The translations under genes were made by a program, and so were the position numbers. A model generated the notes under the pieces. It had not been told where the DNA came from and did not search any database. It saw only the letters and a list, made by a program, of their open reading frames with translations. Shown here in pieces: positions 12,756 through 26,224 of a stretch of DNA of 64,000 nucleotides. Within the stretch, counting starts at the first letter, position 1; each line of letters opens with the position of its first letter. The stretch comes from Diadophis punctatus similis (Eukaryota > Chordata > Lepidosauria > Squamata > Dipsadidae). The stretch is taken from the NCBI GenBank assembly GCA_023053685.1, contig JALIGW010000001.1, positions 68,315,240 to 68,379,239 of the forward strand. Direction: 5' to 3'.

Positions 12756-12890
12756 CCGTGTTTCCTCGAAAATAAGACCCTGTCTTATATTTTTTTGAAC
12801 CCTGAAATAAGCGCTTGGCCTTATTGCCATGCACTCAAAAGCCCGATTGGGCTTATTATCAGGGGATGTCTTATTTTGGGGGAAACAGGG
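12756..12890. mobile_element. TA-flanked miniature element (Tc1/mariner type?)
   Basis: The ends CCGTGTTTCCTCGAAAATAAG and TTATTTTGGGGGAAACAGGG form an imperfect inverted repeat and are directly flanked by TA on both sides (12754-12755, 12891-12892). The size is 135 bp, without coding capacity. TA flanks suggest Tc1/mariner mobilisation, which is an inference. Confidence 0.6.
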
Positions 12891-12959
12891 TACTAATATA
12901 CTCAATTCTCCATTTTGTATCACAAAGAAACATGATGTTACTGTATATCCAGCCATTTT

Positions 12960-14740
12960 TGTTTCTTACTGCAAACATTAATTCCTCACAATAGGTAATG
13001 TGCTATTCATTATAATTCTACCAGTATTTGCACATCCATGCACATTGATTCCATTTATTTTGTCACTCTCAACTATACAATATTTCTCCTTGATACATTA
13101 ATTTTCAGCTCTCTATTGCTTGTTGCACCATACAGTTTATCTGACACCTGCTGAAAACCAATCAGTTTCTCAGCCAAGAACATGACATCAGTATATGTAT
13201 ATTCATGTCCCCAGCTAACATGCCTATAAAGTCACTACACACATTCATTTTTCATTTATGCATAAATATATCAAAGGGAACATGATGCATGCTTGTTATA
13301 GTCCCTCTCAATTTTAAACCATTTCACCAAGCCTTCCATTCGTAAGTTATGCATGTTATATTTCCATCACATATTAGTCTCATTGCATTGAATAACCAAC
13401 ACTTAACCCCATATTCATGCAAACTCAAACCTATTTGTTTTATCATTTTCTTTCTCTAAATCAACATATCTATAATAAACTTTATTTCTCACACTCATAT
13501 GCTTCATAGTGATTTGCTGAAAAGCAAGTCTGCACGGATCCTGTCTGACATAAAGCCATAGGACATTTCCCAAATTTTGTTCACAGTCAATTATCACAGT
13601 CTTTCTATCAGGATTCTGCCAAATATCTTCCCTGGCACATTTAACAAATTAATCTGCGTATTGTTGTTCCTTTGATTTCTGCTATTTTTTCCATTTGTAT
13701 GAGGAACAATAACCCCATTCTTCCAAATGCAAGCATATATAGCCTTCCAAACATATTAAATTGCACAGCCATTCCATAAACAAACAAGCTATTTCCAATA
13801 TATTTCCAATTAACACCATGTATCCTTCCCGCTTTACATTTTCAACAATCTCGCAGCATTTATGGCCTGCTTTTCCTTCCCCCCACCCCCAACTCTTGGG
13901 CTCTTATATTTATACCATCCATTTTTATTCCACTTTAATTTCAATTTTTCAACAGCACATTTTTTACTATACACATCTTTAAAATAGTCCATCTACCATT
14001 TCATCACTTCAATTTCATCCCAAATAATTTCATCCCTTTCAATTTGAATGCCATTCACTCTATGGGGTAGCTCCTTGTGTAACCCTCGAAAATTCCAAAA
14101 CAATGTTTCATTTCCATGAAAATTGTTTGCATGTTCTCTTTCCTTTCCTTGTAAATGTTGCTTGTTCGATTTAACTGCATTCTACATTCTGTCTATTTAT
14201 CTACATTTCTCTTTTTCTCATTTGTTTCAGCAATAATTCTTTTTTCTTTCGTTTCTCTTCATCCACAGCCTTTTTTGTTGCATAATTTTCCATACTTTCC
14301 ATACTTCTATGGCATAATTTTGTGCATTTCATGCAACTTCCATATTTTTTCTTATCTTCATTTTCTAGTCATTGGGTTGGGGAAGTAGTCTTCATTACAT
14401 TTTCATAGAGAGCTCATATTTTTCCTTCCTATAATCACTCAGCTTTCACTATAGACTCTTCTAGGTCCATTTTTCCTCCGAGACCTTACTCTTGGCACTA
14501 TCAAGTAATAATCTGCCCTGTATTTAGAACCTCTTGTCATTATTTTGTTTTTCACTGCTTCTCTCACTTTTCCATTATAAATGATTGTATCAATCTTGCT
14601 TTTAAATCTGTATTTATTTCTTGGCCGAGAGTACATATGAATAGGTTTATTTCCAAATAATATGGTCAAAAGGAAAGACCCTTTTAAAGTCAATACTTCA
14701 TAGAACATCATTTTAGGTTCTATGATTGGCCAATCACTTA
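12960..14740 (-). mobile_element. RTE-like LINE, strongly decayed
   Basis: Minus-strand fragments follow the order of an RTE-type retrotransposon. The end of an APE-type endonuclease lies at 14439-14650 (KSKIDTIIYNGKVREAV, then RADYYLIVPRVR, where SDHxL would be expected). An RT entry motif lies near 13420-13470 (VYYRYVDLEKENDKTNR, normally DLEKAFD). A post-catalytic stretch lies near 13050-13200 (FLAEKLIGFQQVSDKLYGA, then ELKINVS). Stops are abundant. The pyrimidine-rich look of the plus strand comes from this antisense element. Confidence 0.6.
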
Positions 14741-15254
14741 TTCCATACTTTTCATCTTATTTTCAGTCATTTATGACAGCTAATAGAGTATTTTCTCTCT
14801 GGAATGCATTGGTTGATTTTATCGTAGACTGATTCTCCCATTAACATGCAGCTCTATAGAGATCTGTGCAATATACTGACACATACTCGGAATGCAGATT
14901 CACCGATTGCTTCCTCTATTGGAGAGCAGATCTGTATGCCATAGCTGAATAGTTCTCTCCCAGGCCAAATTAGCCTGCCACCTCAAGATATTAAAGAAGG
15001 TTAAATCCCATGGGCCATGTTTAAACCAGTTTATCCAGTGTGTATATACAAACTGTGAAAGAGGTTGCCTAGGGCTCATTTCTGCGCTGTAGAAATGTGG
15101 ATTGCCATAAGACAGCAACAAAGAGATATAGTCCAGATATGGTAGTCCTATGTAGGGTGCCCCCATTTTTATGTGAAACATCTCTTAAAATGTTTTATCT
15201 ATTTTACTCTGGAAACATATTCTTTCTCTGTCTCTGTCTCTGTCTCTCTCTCTG

Positions 15255-15285
<31 letters not shown>

Positions 15286-16093
15286 TCCCCCTCCTCTCTC
15301 TCTCTGACATATAGGGCTATAATAAAATGTTCAACTACCTAGTACAACTTGTGTTCCATGCTTTCGCAATATGCTCACGCCTGGTTTGCAATGATATCCA
15401 GGCAGCACTGGAAAGATTTGCATTCAGGAAAGATTTATTCCCAGCCAGCAGTCAACACCACTGCATTCTTTGTTGGTTCTTGAGATTATTTCTCTAAATT
15501 TACTTGTTCCCGAAAGCTTGCTGAGATTCCCCATATTATAGATTAGCATCATTTTGGCTACATAATAATCCATGTTCAGGGAATTATCTTCCAGAGCCTT
15601 TCCAAAAGCTGCTGCCAAATGAAAAGTTTGAATGAGACTACATGGGGTGTAATAGGATTAACAAAGTTTAATTAATTCCATATTAAATGAAAATGTATTT
15701 ATTTCTGAGATCTTACCTACTTTTTGAGATGTGTCATTAATAAGGCTATGTAAAAGACTAGGCATCCTGGGCAGATAGCATTTTATGAACACACATAAAA
15801 TGCTATCTGCCAAATGGGACACATTTCTAAGGAAGGCCTGCAAGCCAAATGTTGCATCGAAACCATTTCTTGCTCTTTGCTATATGGATGGGTAAACTAG
15901 AAGTGAATAGCTTTTTTATCATTTATGATAATTTAATTTTTGCAGGAGTCAGAATTTATTAAGTCTGTTTTTGTACAATTGATAATAGATGATGGATGGA
16001 GTGCATAGTTTTGCTTTTGGTGCAATAAGAGAGGCATGAAGTTATGTTTGGTTGCACAGTTAGCCAGATGTTTAGGTTGGATATGGTATTTTC
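14741..16093. other. Unassigned sequence with a CT-rich tract
   Basis: The only distinct structure is a CTCTGT/CT-rich low-complexity tract at 15221-15306. I see no gene. Confidence 0.5.
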
Positions 16094-16391
16094 CAGTGGT
16101 GGGATTCAAATTTTTTACTTCCGGTTCTGTAGGTGTGGCTTGGTGGGTGTGACTTGACGTGTGTGGCATGGCTTGGCGGGCGAGCAGAGGAAGGATACTG
16201 TAAAATCTCCATTCACACCCCACTTCAGGGGAAGGTTACTGCAAAATCCCCATTTCCTCCCGATCAGCTGGGACTCGGGAGGCAGATAATAGATGGGGCC
16301 AGGGCCAGTTAGAGGTGGTATTTACTGGTTCTCCGAACTACTCAAAATTTCCGCTATCGGTTCTCCAGAACAGGTCAGAACCTGCTGAATA
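16094..16391. mobile_element. hAT-related miniature element
   Basis: It starts CAGTGGTGGGATTCAAATTT and has an ACTTCCGGTTCTG block. This resembles the reverse complement of the right end of the hAT transposase copy at 33723-36002. The other end (GGTTCTCCAGAACAGGTCAG) is not an obvious inverted repeat of the first, and I could not find a matching 8-bp duplication, so the exact right boundary is uncertain. Confidence 0.6.
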
Positions 16392-16649
16392 TCATTCTTG
16401 TCTACCTTTCAAGTGCTTCCCAAGGACCTAGGATAGGTAAATATTGTTTGGTCGTGTTAAAAATATTGTCACAGGATGTAAGCTGTTCCAAATAAAATTG
16501 CTTTTTGCAATTGACTGAAGCTGTTCCCCCCCCCCAGTGTTAATAGAGTTCAAGTAGTACTCCAGATGAAGACGAATATATATGTACCAGGATAATGTTG
16601 CAGGATCCAATCTTCGTCAGTCAAGATTGTTTTCCAAGCTTTTGGACCT

Positions 16650-16928
16650 GTGCTGGAGCCCATCTTTAGGGAACTTCTCTTTAGTAGAGTATGTGTTTTG
16701 GGCTATTCTGTGTGCAGTATTTATATGTGTGTGGCTTTTTAGATATTGATTGGGGTGTTGATGCCTGGCCATTAATAATATAACCAACCACTTACTAGCC
16801 AGTCATCAACACCCCAATCAATATCTAAAAAGCCACACACACAACAGGCATCATATAAATACCACACACAGAATAGCCCAAAGCACACACTCTGATAGAA
16901 AGAAGTTTCCTGAGGTGGGCTCCAGCAC
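16650..16928. repeat. Large inverted repeat, arms about 115-125 bp
   Basis: The left arm (16650-16763) runs from GTGCTGGAGCCCA to TTGGGGTGTTGATG. The right arm (16804-16928) is its reverse complement, from CATCAACACCCCAATC to TGGGCTCCAGCAC. A spacer of about 40 bp separates them. There are scattered mismatches and one small indel. It would fold into a long hairpin. The origin is probably two copies of one repeat in head-to-head arrangement. Confidence 0.85.
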
Positions 16929-16989
16929 GAGTCTGAAAGCTCAGACAATGAAACATCTGGTCCCAGTGACCGACTCAGTTTGGATCTTG

Positions 16990-17900
16990 CAGTACTCTGA
17001 TTTTTTTGGGATTGCACACAAGGAACCTATTACTAATGTTACTATCTTTGCTTTCTTTTGCCACTGTTTCTCTACTTCTATTTGAAGATTTTTGTATTTT
17101 GCAATTGTCTCCAGTTTTTCCTCTTCTGTTCTGCAGTCTACAGTACTGCATTGTCCAATATCCAGATTTGTTTGTCTTTCTTATTTACAATTGTTAAATG
17201 CTATATGGCAGGTCCCTGTTGGTTTGAATTCTAAAGTCTCAGAGAACTTTAGCTTCTTCATTTTCTATTGCTTTGTTTATTTTGTGGTCCCATCAATTTT
17301 TGCTTGCAAGCAAATGGGATATTTTGCAGATATTCCAATGCACAACTGTTACTACTTCGTCATGCTACTCTTTGTAGTCAGTGATCTTCTAATAGCAGTT
17401 AACTGGAGAGTCACGGGTGACATTTGTTCTCTGTTACTACCTTCTCACTTCTGATTGCTATGCATTTGTTCTTAATGCTTGGGCTTGTGCAACCAGTATT
17501 ATTAGCCCCTCTATCTCTTTTTTCAATTTTCCTGCCCTTAGCCATTGCCAGGTCTTATTGTCTGTTTTACCTACTGTTCTTTTTATATATTGACCATGTA
17601 ATACTTTGCCTTGTCATTCTCTTTACTTCATTTGGTGTTTCTTGTAGGCCAATTTGGTCTCTCCATTATTCAGCAAGTCTTCATGGTATACTAGCTTCAG
17701 TGCATCTTCATCATTGTTCTTCAGGTATTCTTCCAATGCCCTTTTTCCTTCTTCAACTGTCTGATATGCTTGAAACATTCCACTCCCACCTATTTTCCTT
17801 GGTACATAGAGTCTGTCAATATTGCTGTGTAGATGAAGGGCATGATTCATTGTCATTACTTTTCTGATCTTCCTCTCTAGGGCTTTTAATTCTGCTTAAG
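16990..17900 (-). mobile_element. R4/Dong-like LINE C-terminal fragment
   Basis: The minus-strand frame 17623-17856 reads NHALHLHSNIDRLYVPRKIG, then GSGMFQAYQTVEEGKRALEE. This is the conserved segment downstream of the RT in R4/Dong-type and related LINEs. A second fragment near 17200-17300 reads ENEEAKVLWDFRIQTNRDLP, which fits the region after it. Both are in the expected order for one element, but frames are broken. The clade call is moderate. Confidence 0.5.
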
Positions 17901-19596
<1,696 letters not shown>

Positions 19597-19615
19597 CTAT
19601 TTTTATGGAACTGTA

Positions 19616-19825
19616 CAGAGGTGGGTTCCAACTTACCTCCCTCCCTCCCTCCCGCGCCACGTGGGCGCACCTCATGGGTGTGTGTGCACTTTGTGCACGT
19701 GTGCATGCACAGTAACGAAAAATCCGACATTTTTTTTAAAAAAAACAAAGCCAAAAAAAAGATGGCAACCGCATGCATAGTGCTGGAACTTGGCTTCTGT
19801 GCATGCTCAGAAGGGAAAAAAAAAT

Positions 19826-19870
<45 letters not shown>

Positions 19871-19993
19871 TTAAAAAGATGGCTGCACCCACGGACTGGC
19901 ACCGACCGATCCGGTTAAGCGACATCATGATGTCACCAGCAGGTCGTTACCGGTTCAAGCGAACCGGTCCGAACCGGGAGGAACCCACCCCTG
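19616..19993. mobile_element. hAT miniature element with exact 8-bp duplication
   Basis: It starts CAGAGGTGGGTTCCAACTTACC and ends GGGAGGAACCCACCCCTG. It is flanked on both sides by GAACTGTA (19608-19615, 19994-20001). The interior holds A-rich and AT tracts (19820-19866) and a CCGGTTC-rich right arm. It is non-coding. Ends are shared with 25831-26166 and with the right ends at 27155 and 54557. Confidence 0.92.
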
Positions 19994-20001
19994 GAACTGT
20001 A

Positions 20002-20869
20002 TCAATAATGGTACTAAAAGTTGCAACTAATACCATAAGGATTTATATGGCAGAATCACCTGATGTTTCAGTTTTGCTCTTTACTAAACCAAGTTACAAT
20101 ACACATGGATAGCAAGCAATCAAAAAGGGTGCCTAATAGAGGTTGATGGCTTGCTGAAGACAAAGCCCCATAATTTGGAGCAGATGGTACTTTTAATACG
20201 GCCAACTTATAACAAGTTAAAACCCATCAGAAAGTAAAATAACTGAGATTCCCATATGACCCCCTGATTTAAATGATGTGTCCAATGTGCAACTTCTTTT
20301 CTAAATGCTGCTGATATACAGCCAATTTCAGCAGAACTAATTGGGATGTTGGTGCTATTTTGCTTTAAGACAACCTTATATCAAGCTGTGAGGCAATCAT
20401 TGAACAGTCCTATTTCAAACAGAAAGGAAATTGTTGCAATCGCTCCTCCATAAAGCCAAATGATTTATTTTTTTTAATCTGAAAATGTGAATTGACATTA
20501 CAACGGTCATGCTGTCCATTAGTTTGTAATCTAGTTAAGACAGGAAACAAACGAACATCTGCGCTAGAGAACGTTATGAGCAGGTAAAGATCGGAAAGAG
20601 GGAAATGTGCTTTTATTCATATGAAGGAGTACAGCATAAATCTTAAAAAGGGAAGCAAAATTCAGGTATGAGCAAAATATATGGCAGTTTCTAGGGCGGG
20701 GTGTTTATTTCACAAGCTTTAACGTTACTTCAAAGGGTACAAAGCACCCTTTCCCAAAACAATAAAAATCAACATAACACAATACAATACAATAATAGCA
20801 TTATAAATCACATTCTAATGACATAAAAATCTAATATAATTTATCTCCTTATACTGTCACCATGCCACG
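20002..20869. other. Unassigned sequence
   Basis: No supported feature. Confidence 0.45.
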
Positions 20870-21010
20870 ATGTCTATGGAGATTCTCAATTATCCAGGTC
20901 ATGGGTGTTCCAAAGATGTTTTTCCAAAAGGCAACTTGACTTTCTTAGTTAGAAAGTCCAAGAAAAATCCAGCTGCCTTTTGGAAAAGCACTTTTGGGAT
21001 TCACCATGTC
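20870..21010. mobile_element. Penelope-like end, inverted pair
   Basis: The left half (ATTATCCAGGTCATGGGTGTTCC, then AAAAGGCAACTTGAC) matches the minus-strand form of the fragment at 8815-8945. The right half (AAATCCAGCTGCCTTTTGG) is in the opposite orientation. It is therefore a head-to-head pair of terminal fragments with no coding region left. Confidence 0.45.
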
Positions 21011-21116
21011 ACCATTCACTGGTATTTGGCACTGCTTTTCAAAACAGACATATATTTAATAATTTCGTCACAGTCACTCTCCTTGCTTTTCCAAACATCC
21101 AGTATTCAGACATCTC

Positions 21117-21191
21117 GCTACCTCAGAATTATAGGGTTCTATGTGTATATAGAATATATATATACATAGAACCCTGTAATTCTGAGGTAGC
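21117..21191. repeat. Perfect-looking hairpin, 75 bp
   Basis: GCTACCTCAGAATTATAGGG at the left is mirrored by CCCTGTAATTCTGAGGTAGC at the right, with one mismatch in about 29 bp of arm and an AT-rich loop. The flanks CATCTC and CATCTG could be a short target duplication. It could be a tiny foldback element or an inverted duplication. Confidence 0.85.
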
Positions 21192-21409
21192 CATCTGCTG
21201 TCTCTAATTCTGGAGGCAATATAGAGCAATAATATGGTTGCATGATTTATAAAGCTGTTTGGGTTAGTAGTTATCATCACATCCTGTAGCAAATGTGGAC
21301 CATTGGTGATTCTCCTTATGTGATCTGTTCTGAAAATACCATGGTATTTGTTTATACTTATCTGCTGTATTCATTTATGTTGCAAGATGGTTCATGTGGC
21401 ACCCCCACC

Positions 21410-21590
21410 CAGCGGTGAAATCTACTTACCTTTCCTTTGCGCATGCGCAGAGGGTTAAAAAAAGAAAATGGTGGCATCAGGGCGGGTGGGCGGAGCCTCA
21501 CGCTGCTACCGTTACCAGTTCTCCGAACCACTGGCACCCGCCGCTACCGGTATGCCCGAACCGGGCCGAACCGGTAGCATTTCACCCCTG
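21410..21590. mobile_element. hAT miniature element, 181 bp
   Basis: It starts CAGCGGTGAAATCTACTTACC and ends CGGTAGCATTTCACCCCTG, an imperfect inverted repeat. It is flanked by an exact 8-bp duplication CCCCCACC (21402-21409, 21591-21598). The interior includes a TTTGCGCATGCGCAGAGGG block also found in the 2453-3166 and 54255-54557 elements. Confidence 0.9.
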
Positions 21591-21598
21591 CCCCCACC

Positions 21599-22536
21599 CC
21601 TACCATATTGTGTAAACCATAAACCTCTCTCAGACTTCTCTAATTAGTAGCACAATTTTTCAAGGCTTTTTAAAATTAGGAAAATAAAAAAGCATAATTA
21701 AAAGTAGGCTTCATGTATACCATTTTGCCTTTGTAAAAAAAAAAAGTAAAAACAAACAATAAATTAAAATAGCCAATACTGTTGTAATACATGTTTAAAT
21801 ATTCACAGAAATGAACGAATTAGTCTGTTTGCATTCAGGTCTATGAGCAGAAGGGAATTGCTAAGAACATGTGCTGTTTAGATTAACTTCACACCCACTT
21901 CTGCTTCTTATGGGGAGGGGCAAACTATCTTGACAGAACAAATATGCTGCAGAAAAGAGTAAAGACACTTGATCCCACTTGTATTGTCAGCAAACAAGGG
22001 TGACACAATGGAGCAAAGTTAGATCATGACACTATAAGGCAAGCCTTGATGCTAATAGCCTGGCATGTATCTTGAAGGTCAAAGGTCCTTGAAACACCAG
22101 CAACCGAGTATTCCAGGCTCAATATAACTGACTAGCAAGCCTAGCAGATAAAGCAAGCGGTAACGTCTTTGATGGAGATGGGATCAATTCCTCACACAAT
22201 GAATTATCTCTTGGAATCTCCTGCAAAAATGTGCATTGATTTCTATGAGATAATTGCTTGTGGATAAGATGCCCATTAGTGAGATCCAAGTATCTTGATG
22301 TAAAGGTTTATTATTATTATTATTATTAAAGATAAATCTGAAAGCTGTACCACATTCCTTTATGATTAAATAATATCAGTTATTTAATGACAGTTAAATA
22401 GTTACTTAACTATTAAATAACTGACAGCTAATCAGTTATTTAATGTCTATGACAGTTTCTGTCATAGACAGTGACAATGAATAAAGCCATTCACTTGTGG
22501 GAACCCAAGGAAGATAGGCAGTTAAGAAATTTGAAG
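21599..22536. other. Unassigned sequence
   Basis: No gene. Small inverted repeats lie at 22374-22470 (TAACTATTAAATAACTG family and GACAGTTTCTGTCATAGACA). Confidence 0.45.
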
Positions 22537-22895
<359 letters not shown>

Positions 22896-23344
22896 TCACT
22901 ACTGCTGTGGAGCAAAGAAAGAAAAAAGAAAAGAAATCCCATCGATTTATTACCTAGAAAATTTATTGGCAAGCAATAATAGAAGTTTGGTCTTACCAGG
23001 CAGCTCCATGGAAATATGTATATTTTGAAAGGCCAGATTTGACACATGTCAGCAGTCTGTGTTAAGGGTAGTCAGTCAATTAATCAGCAAACACATGATT
23101 GTGTGAAAGGGAGGTTTGGGGACTGTGCATGTGGGGGAGGGGGAAAACAAAAGTCAAGCTGGCAGCAGTGATCAAATGATCAAAGTTTTATTTACATGTT
23201 TACATGTATATAAAGCATGTATAAAATGCAAAGCACATTTAGAAAACGCCAACTCATGCAGTTGCAGCTTCCATCTTCACTTTATTGACAACCACTCCAT
23301 AGATACCTATCCTTGTAATAGTGGTGAATATCTGTAGCTCTCAT

Positions 23345-23760
23345 GTAGGATAAGGGTGAAGGTTCATTCTCTGAACTTGTGGGTTGGTTTCCAAATGTTT
23401 CATTACCAAGCTAGGTTAACATCTTCAACAGAGTTTAGGGGATGTCAATGTCAGTGTTCTTCTGTTTATAAGGGCTTCATGTGTGGGTGTATCAAGTGAG
23501 GGTCTTGTGATGGGTCAGCTATGAGTCATCCGTGAGTCTTGTGATGTAAGGAGATTACATCAGGTCGGGGTCATTGGGAGGTTAGGGTTAGGGTGTGGGT
23601 GTGGGGGTTGCATGGGTTGGTTGCGGGTCGGTGCTGTCTCTGGTTGGTTGTGTGGTTGATTTGGATTCTGAGGGATTCATAGACTGGTTGTAGGTCAATA
23701 TGTCATAATGTTTGAAAACCAACCCACAAGCTTGAAGAATGAACCTTGACCCTCACCTAG
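23345..23760. mobile_element. Penelope-like repeat unit with inverted ends
   Basis: The left end GGTTCATTCTCTGAACTTGTG, with GGTTGGTTTCCAAATG and TTTCATTACCAAGCTAGG, is mirrored at the right end by AAACCAACCCACAAGCTTGA followed by GAATGAACC. On the minus strand TAGCTTGGTAATGAAACATT recalls the stem followed by GAAAC of Penelope-type hammerhead motifs. The middle contains GGTTAGGGTTAGGGTG, which is too short to be a telomeric array. No coding capacity. Confidence 0.5.
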
Positions 23761-23936
23761 TATCAGACGTATTACAACTTATTATTATTATTGAAAAATT
23801 AGGAATTCTAGAGTGCCTCTCAGCAGTTTCCAACAATGGCAACTACAGAATGCTTCACTTGCCTATTCAGATCACAGCATACATGACAAGTCATAAAGCA
23901 AAGGTAATATCTATTTAATACTAAAACTCTCATCAT

Positions 23937-24208
23937 ATTTATTTATTTATTTGTTTATTTGTTTGTTTGTTTGTTTGTTTGTGACATTTATATACCGCCT
24001 CACAGTGCAAGCACTCTCTAAGCGGTTTACAACAGTAAGCAATGTATATTTATATTGCACCCAACAATCTGGGTCCTCATTTTACCTACCTCGGAAGGAT
24101 GGAAGGCTGAGTCAACCTTGAGCCGGTGAGATTTGAACCGCTGACCCGCGGATCACAGTCAGCTAAAGTGGCCTGCAGTACTGCACTCTACCCACTGTGC
24201 CACCTCGG
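23937..24208 (-). mobile_element. tRNA-derived SINE
   Basis: Read on the minus strand it begins near GCCGAGGTGGCACAGTGGG, a good RNA polymerase III A box, followed by CGGTTCAAATCTC, a B box. It ends in GCGGTATATAAATGTC and a CAAA/TAAA-rich tail (plus 23937-23986). An exact duplication CTCATCAT flanks it (23929-23936, 24209-24216). The copy at 61821-62050 is the same family. The tail has grown into a TTTG/TTTA microsatellite. Confidence 0.88.
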
Positions 24209-24489
24209 CTCATCATTGCCTTTGCCTGGGCAAAATGATATATCACAGGGCAACACTTTTTGAACCAAGGTACGTCTAATAGGCTAATATAAAGAATATG
24301 TTCAGAGTCTGGGACCCATGACTTCTGAGGGATTGGAAGTTGGGGAAGTTATGGCTGCTTCAGTGCAACCAGCTGTTGCTGCAGTCATGTGATTTTTATT
24401 TTCAACTTTCCATGATAGTTTTCCAGCCAGTCTTGCAATTCTTTGTTCCTTCCCCCCACCCAGCAGCCGGCACTTATGTGCTTCCTGGA

Positions 24490-24625
24490 AAGGGAGGGAG
24501 GGAGGGAGGGAGGGAGGGAGGGAGGGAGGGAGGAAGGAAGGAAGGAAGGAAGGAAGGAAGGAAGGAAGGAAGGAAGGAAGGAAGGAAGGAAGGAAGGAAG
24601 GAAGGAAGGAAGGAAGGAAGGAAGG
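24490..24625. repeat. Compound (GGGA)n-(GGAA)n array
   Basis: GGGA repeats (about 24490-24532) pass directly into GGAA repeats (24533-24625). Poly Gly-Arg-Glu and Lys-Glu-Gly-Arg frames are artefacts. Confidence 0.96.
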
Positions 24626-25198
24626 TTTCCAATGCTCCTTGCCAGAGACCCAAATGAGGAAGCTGGCAGGAAGTCAGATATCACTTCTGCTCCCATTTGT
24701 TGTTGTTGATGATGATGATGTTTTTGCCACTCTTGGTCATTCTATTATTCTGTTTAGATAAGGAAATATCTCTGAAATGTTAATCCAGTGGGACGTGGTT
24801 TGTCTGGTATTATTACATTACAATAGATTGCAGTGTTATTTAAGATAGCTTCCACGGTTGCAAATGGTGAGATACCCTTCCCCATTCCATCCTTTGCTTT
24901 TCTAATCTGTGAGAAAGTAGCTTGCAAGGAACTGTCATCTCATTTTCATGACATGGGATTCAGAAAAGGGATTAACTATTCAAAGGTAGTCACCGAACCA
25001 GTGCAAATGGGAATTGAACCACGAGCAGTAAGAATGAAATATTAAATCAACTTCGTCTTGAAGCTTAAGGCAAATAGAATGTCATAGCCTGTGCCTGTTG
25101 GGCTTCCAGTGAAATGGAAAAAGTGACAAGTTAACTTTGGGTCTATAGAAGCAAACTTCTTTTGTAGCATTGTATTGCTTTTATTGTGACTGCATATA

Positions 25199-25200
<2 letters not shown>
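24626..25200. other. Unassigned sequence
   Basis: No supported feature beyond a short GAT repeat near 24705. Confidence 0.45.
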
Positions 25201-25254
<54 letters not shown>

Positions 25255-25274
25255 ATATGTGTGTGTGTGTATAT

Positions 25275-25368
<94 letters not shown>

Positions 25369-25440
25369 GATAGAGATAGAGATAGAGATAGAGATAGAGA
25401 TAGAGATAGAGATAGAGATAGAGATAGAGATAGAGATATA
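25201..25440. repeat. Compound GT / GATA / GATAGA array
   Basis: A GT array (25201-25250), an AT/GT bridge, a GATA array (about 25277-25367) and a six-base GATAGA array (about 25368-25438) follow each other. The block abuts the element starting at 25443. Confidence 0.95.
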
Positions 25441-25442
25441 TA

Positions 25443-25822
25443 TTAGTCTTCAACTTACAATCATAATTGAGGCCAAAATTTCTGTTGTTAAATGAGATAT
25501 TTGTTAAGTGAGTTTTGCCCAATTTTGCAACTTTTCTTGCCACAGTTGTTAAGTGAATCACTGCAGTTGATAAGTTAGTAACCTAATTGTTAAGTGAATC
25601 TGGCTTCCCCATGGACTTTTCTTGTCAGAAGGTCGCAAAAGCTGATCACTGATCACATGACCATGGGACACAGCAAAGGTCATAAATATGACCTGGATTT
25701 TGATCACATGATCACGGGGATGTTGCAAAAGTCATAACAATGAAAAATGGTCATGTCACAATTTTCAGTGCTGTTGTAACGTTGAACTGTCACTAAACAA
25801 AATGTTGTAAGTTGAGAATTAC
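25443..25822. mobile_element. Non-autonomous DNA transposon, inverted ends
   Basis: The left end TAGTCTTCAACTTACAATC and the right end GTTGTAAGTTGAGAATTACC are imperfect inverted repeats. The interior repeats GTTAAGTGA motifs and TGATCACATGA palindromes and has no coding frame. Degraded relatives are visible near 26560-26690, 36010-36110 and 56275-56335. The superfamily is not determined. Confidence 0.6.
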
Positions 25823-25830
25823 CTCTGTGT

Positions 25831-26166
25831 CAGAGGTGGGATCCTACCTCTGATTGCGGTTAATTGCTGACTTCGCGGCAGAGCCGAAGAAGCTGCTCGA
25901 GCCTGCTCCCGTTCGCGGAGCGGGAGCATTCCCCGGGCGCTTTCCCCGCCCGCATGGAAGCCGCTCATGGCGTTCTTTTGCCCTACGCGCATGGCCCCAT
26001 GCGCAGAGGGCAAAAGAACGCCATGGGCGGCTTCCATGCGGGTGGGGAAAGTGCCCGGGGAATGCTCCCACTCCGCGAACGGGAGCAGGCTCGAGCAGCA
26101 TCTTCGGCTCTGCCGCGAAGTCAGCAATTAACCGCACCGGCAATCAGAGGTAGGATCCCACCTCTG
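25831..26166. mobile_element. hAT foldback element, near-perfect 336-bp palindrome
   Basis: The whole element is an inverted repeat, from CAGAGGTGGGATCCTACCTC to GAGGTAGGATCCCACCTCTG, with a centre around 25990-26000. Arms of about 160 bp match with only a few differences. An exact 8-bp duplication CTCTGTGT flanks it (25823-25830, 26167-26174). The four overlapping open frames on both strands are mirror artefacts. Its GC content is far above that of its surroundings. The high arm identity suggests either a young insertion or repair between the arms. Confidence 0.95.

Positions 26167-26221
<55 letters not shown>
26167..26221. repeat. (GT)n microsatellite grown from a target duplication
   Basis: The right-hand copy of the 8-bp duplication (CTCTGTGT) runs straight into about 23 GT units. 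The left copy has only two. The array therefore starts inside the duplication made by the 25831-26166 element. Confidence 0.9.

Positions 26222-26224
<3 letters not shown>

Noticed and set aside
23578..23600. GGTTAGGGTTAGGGTG as an interstitial telomeric repeat
   Set aside because: Only about two and a half units, and it sits inside a dispersed repeat.
23937..24208. tRNA gene
   Set aside because: A and B boxes are present but no complete cloverleaf; it is a SINE with target duplication and tail.
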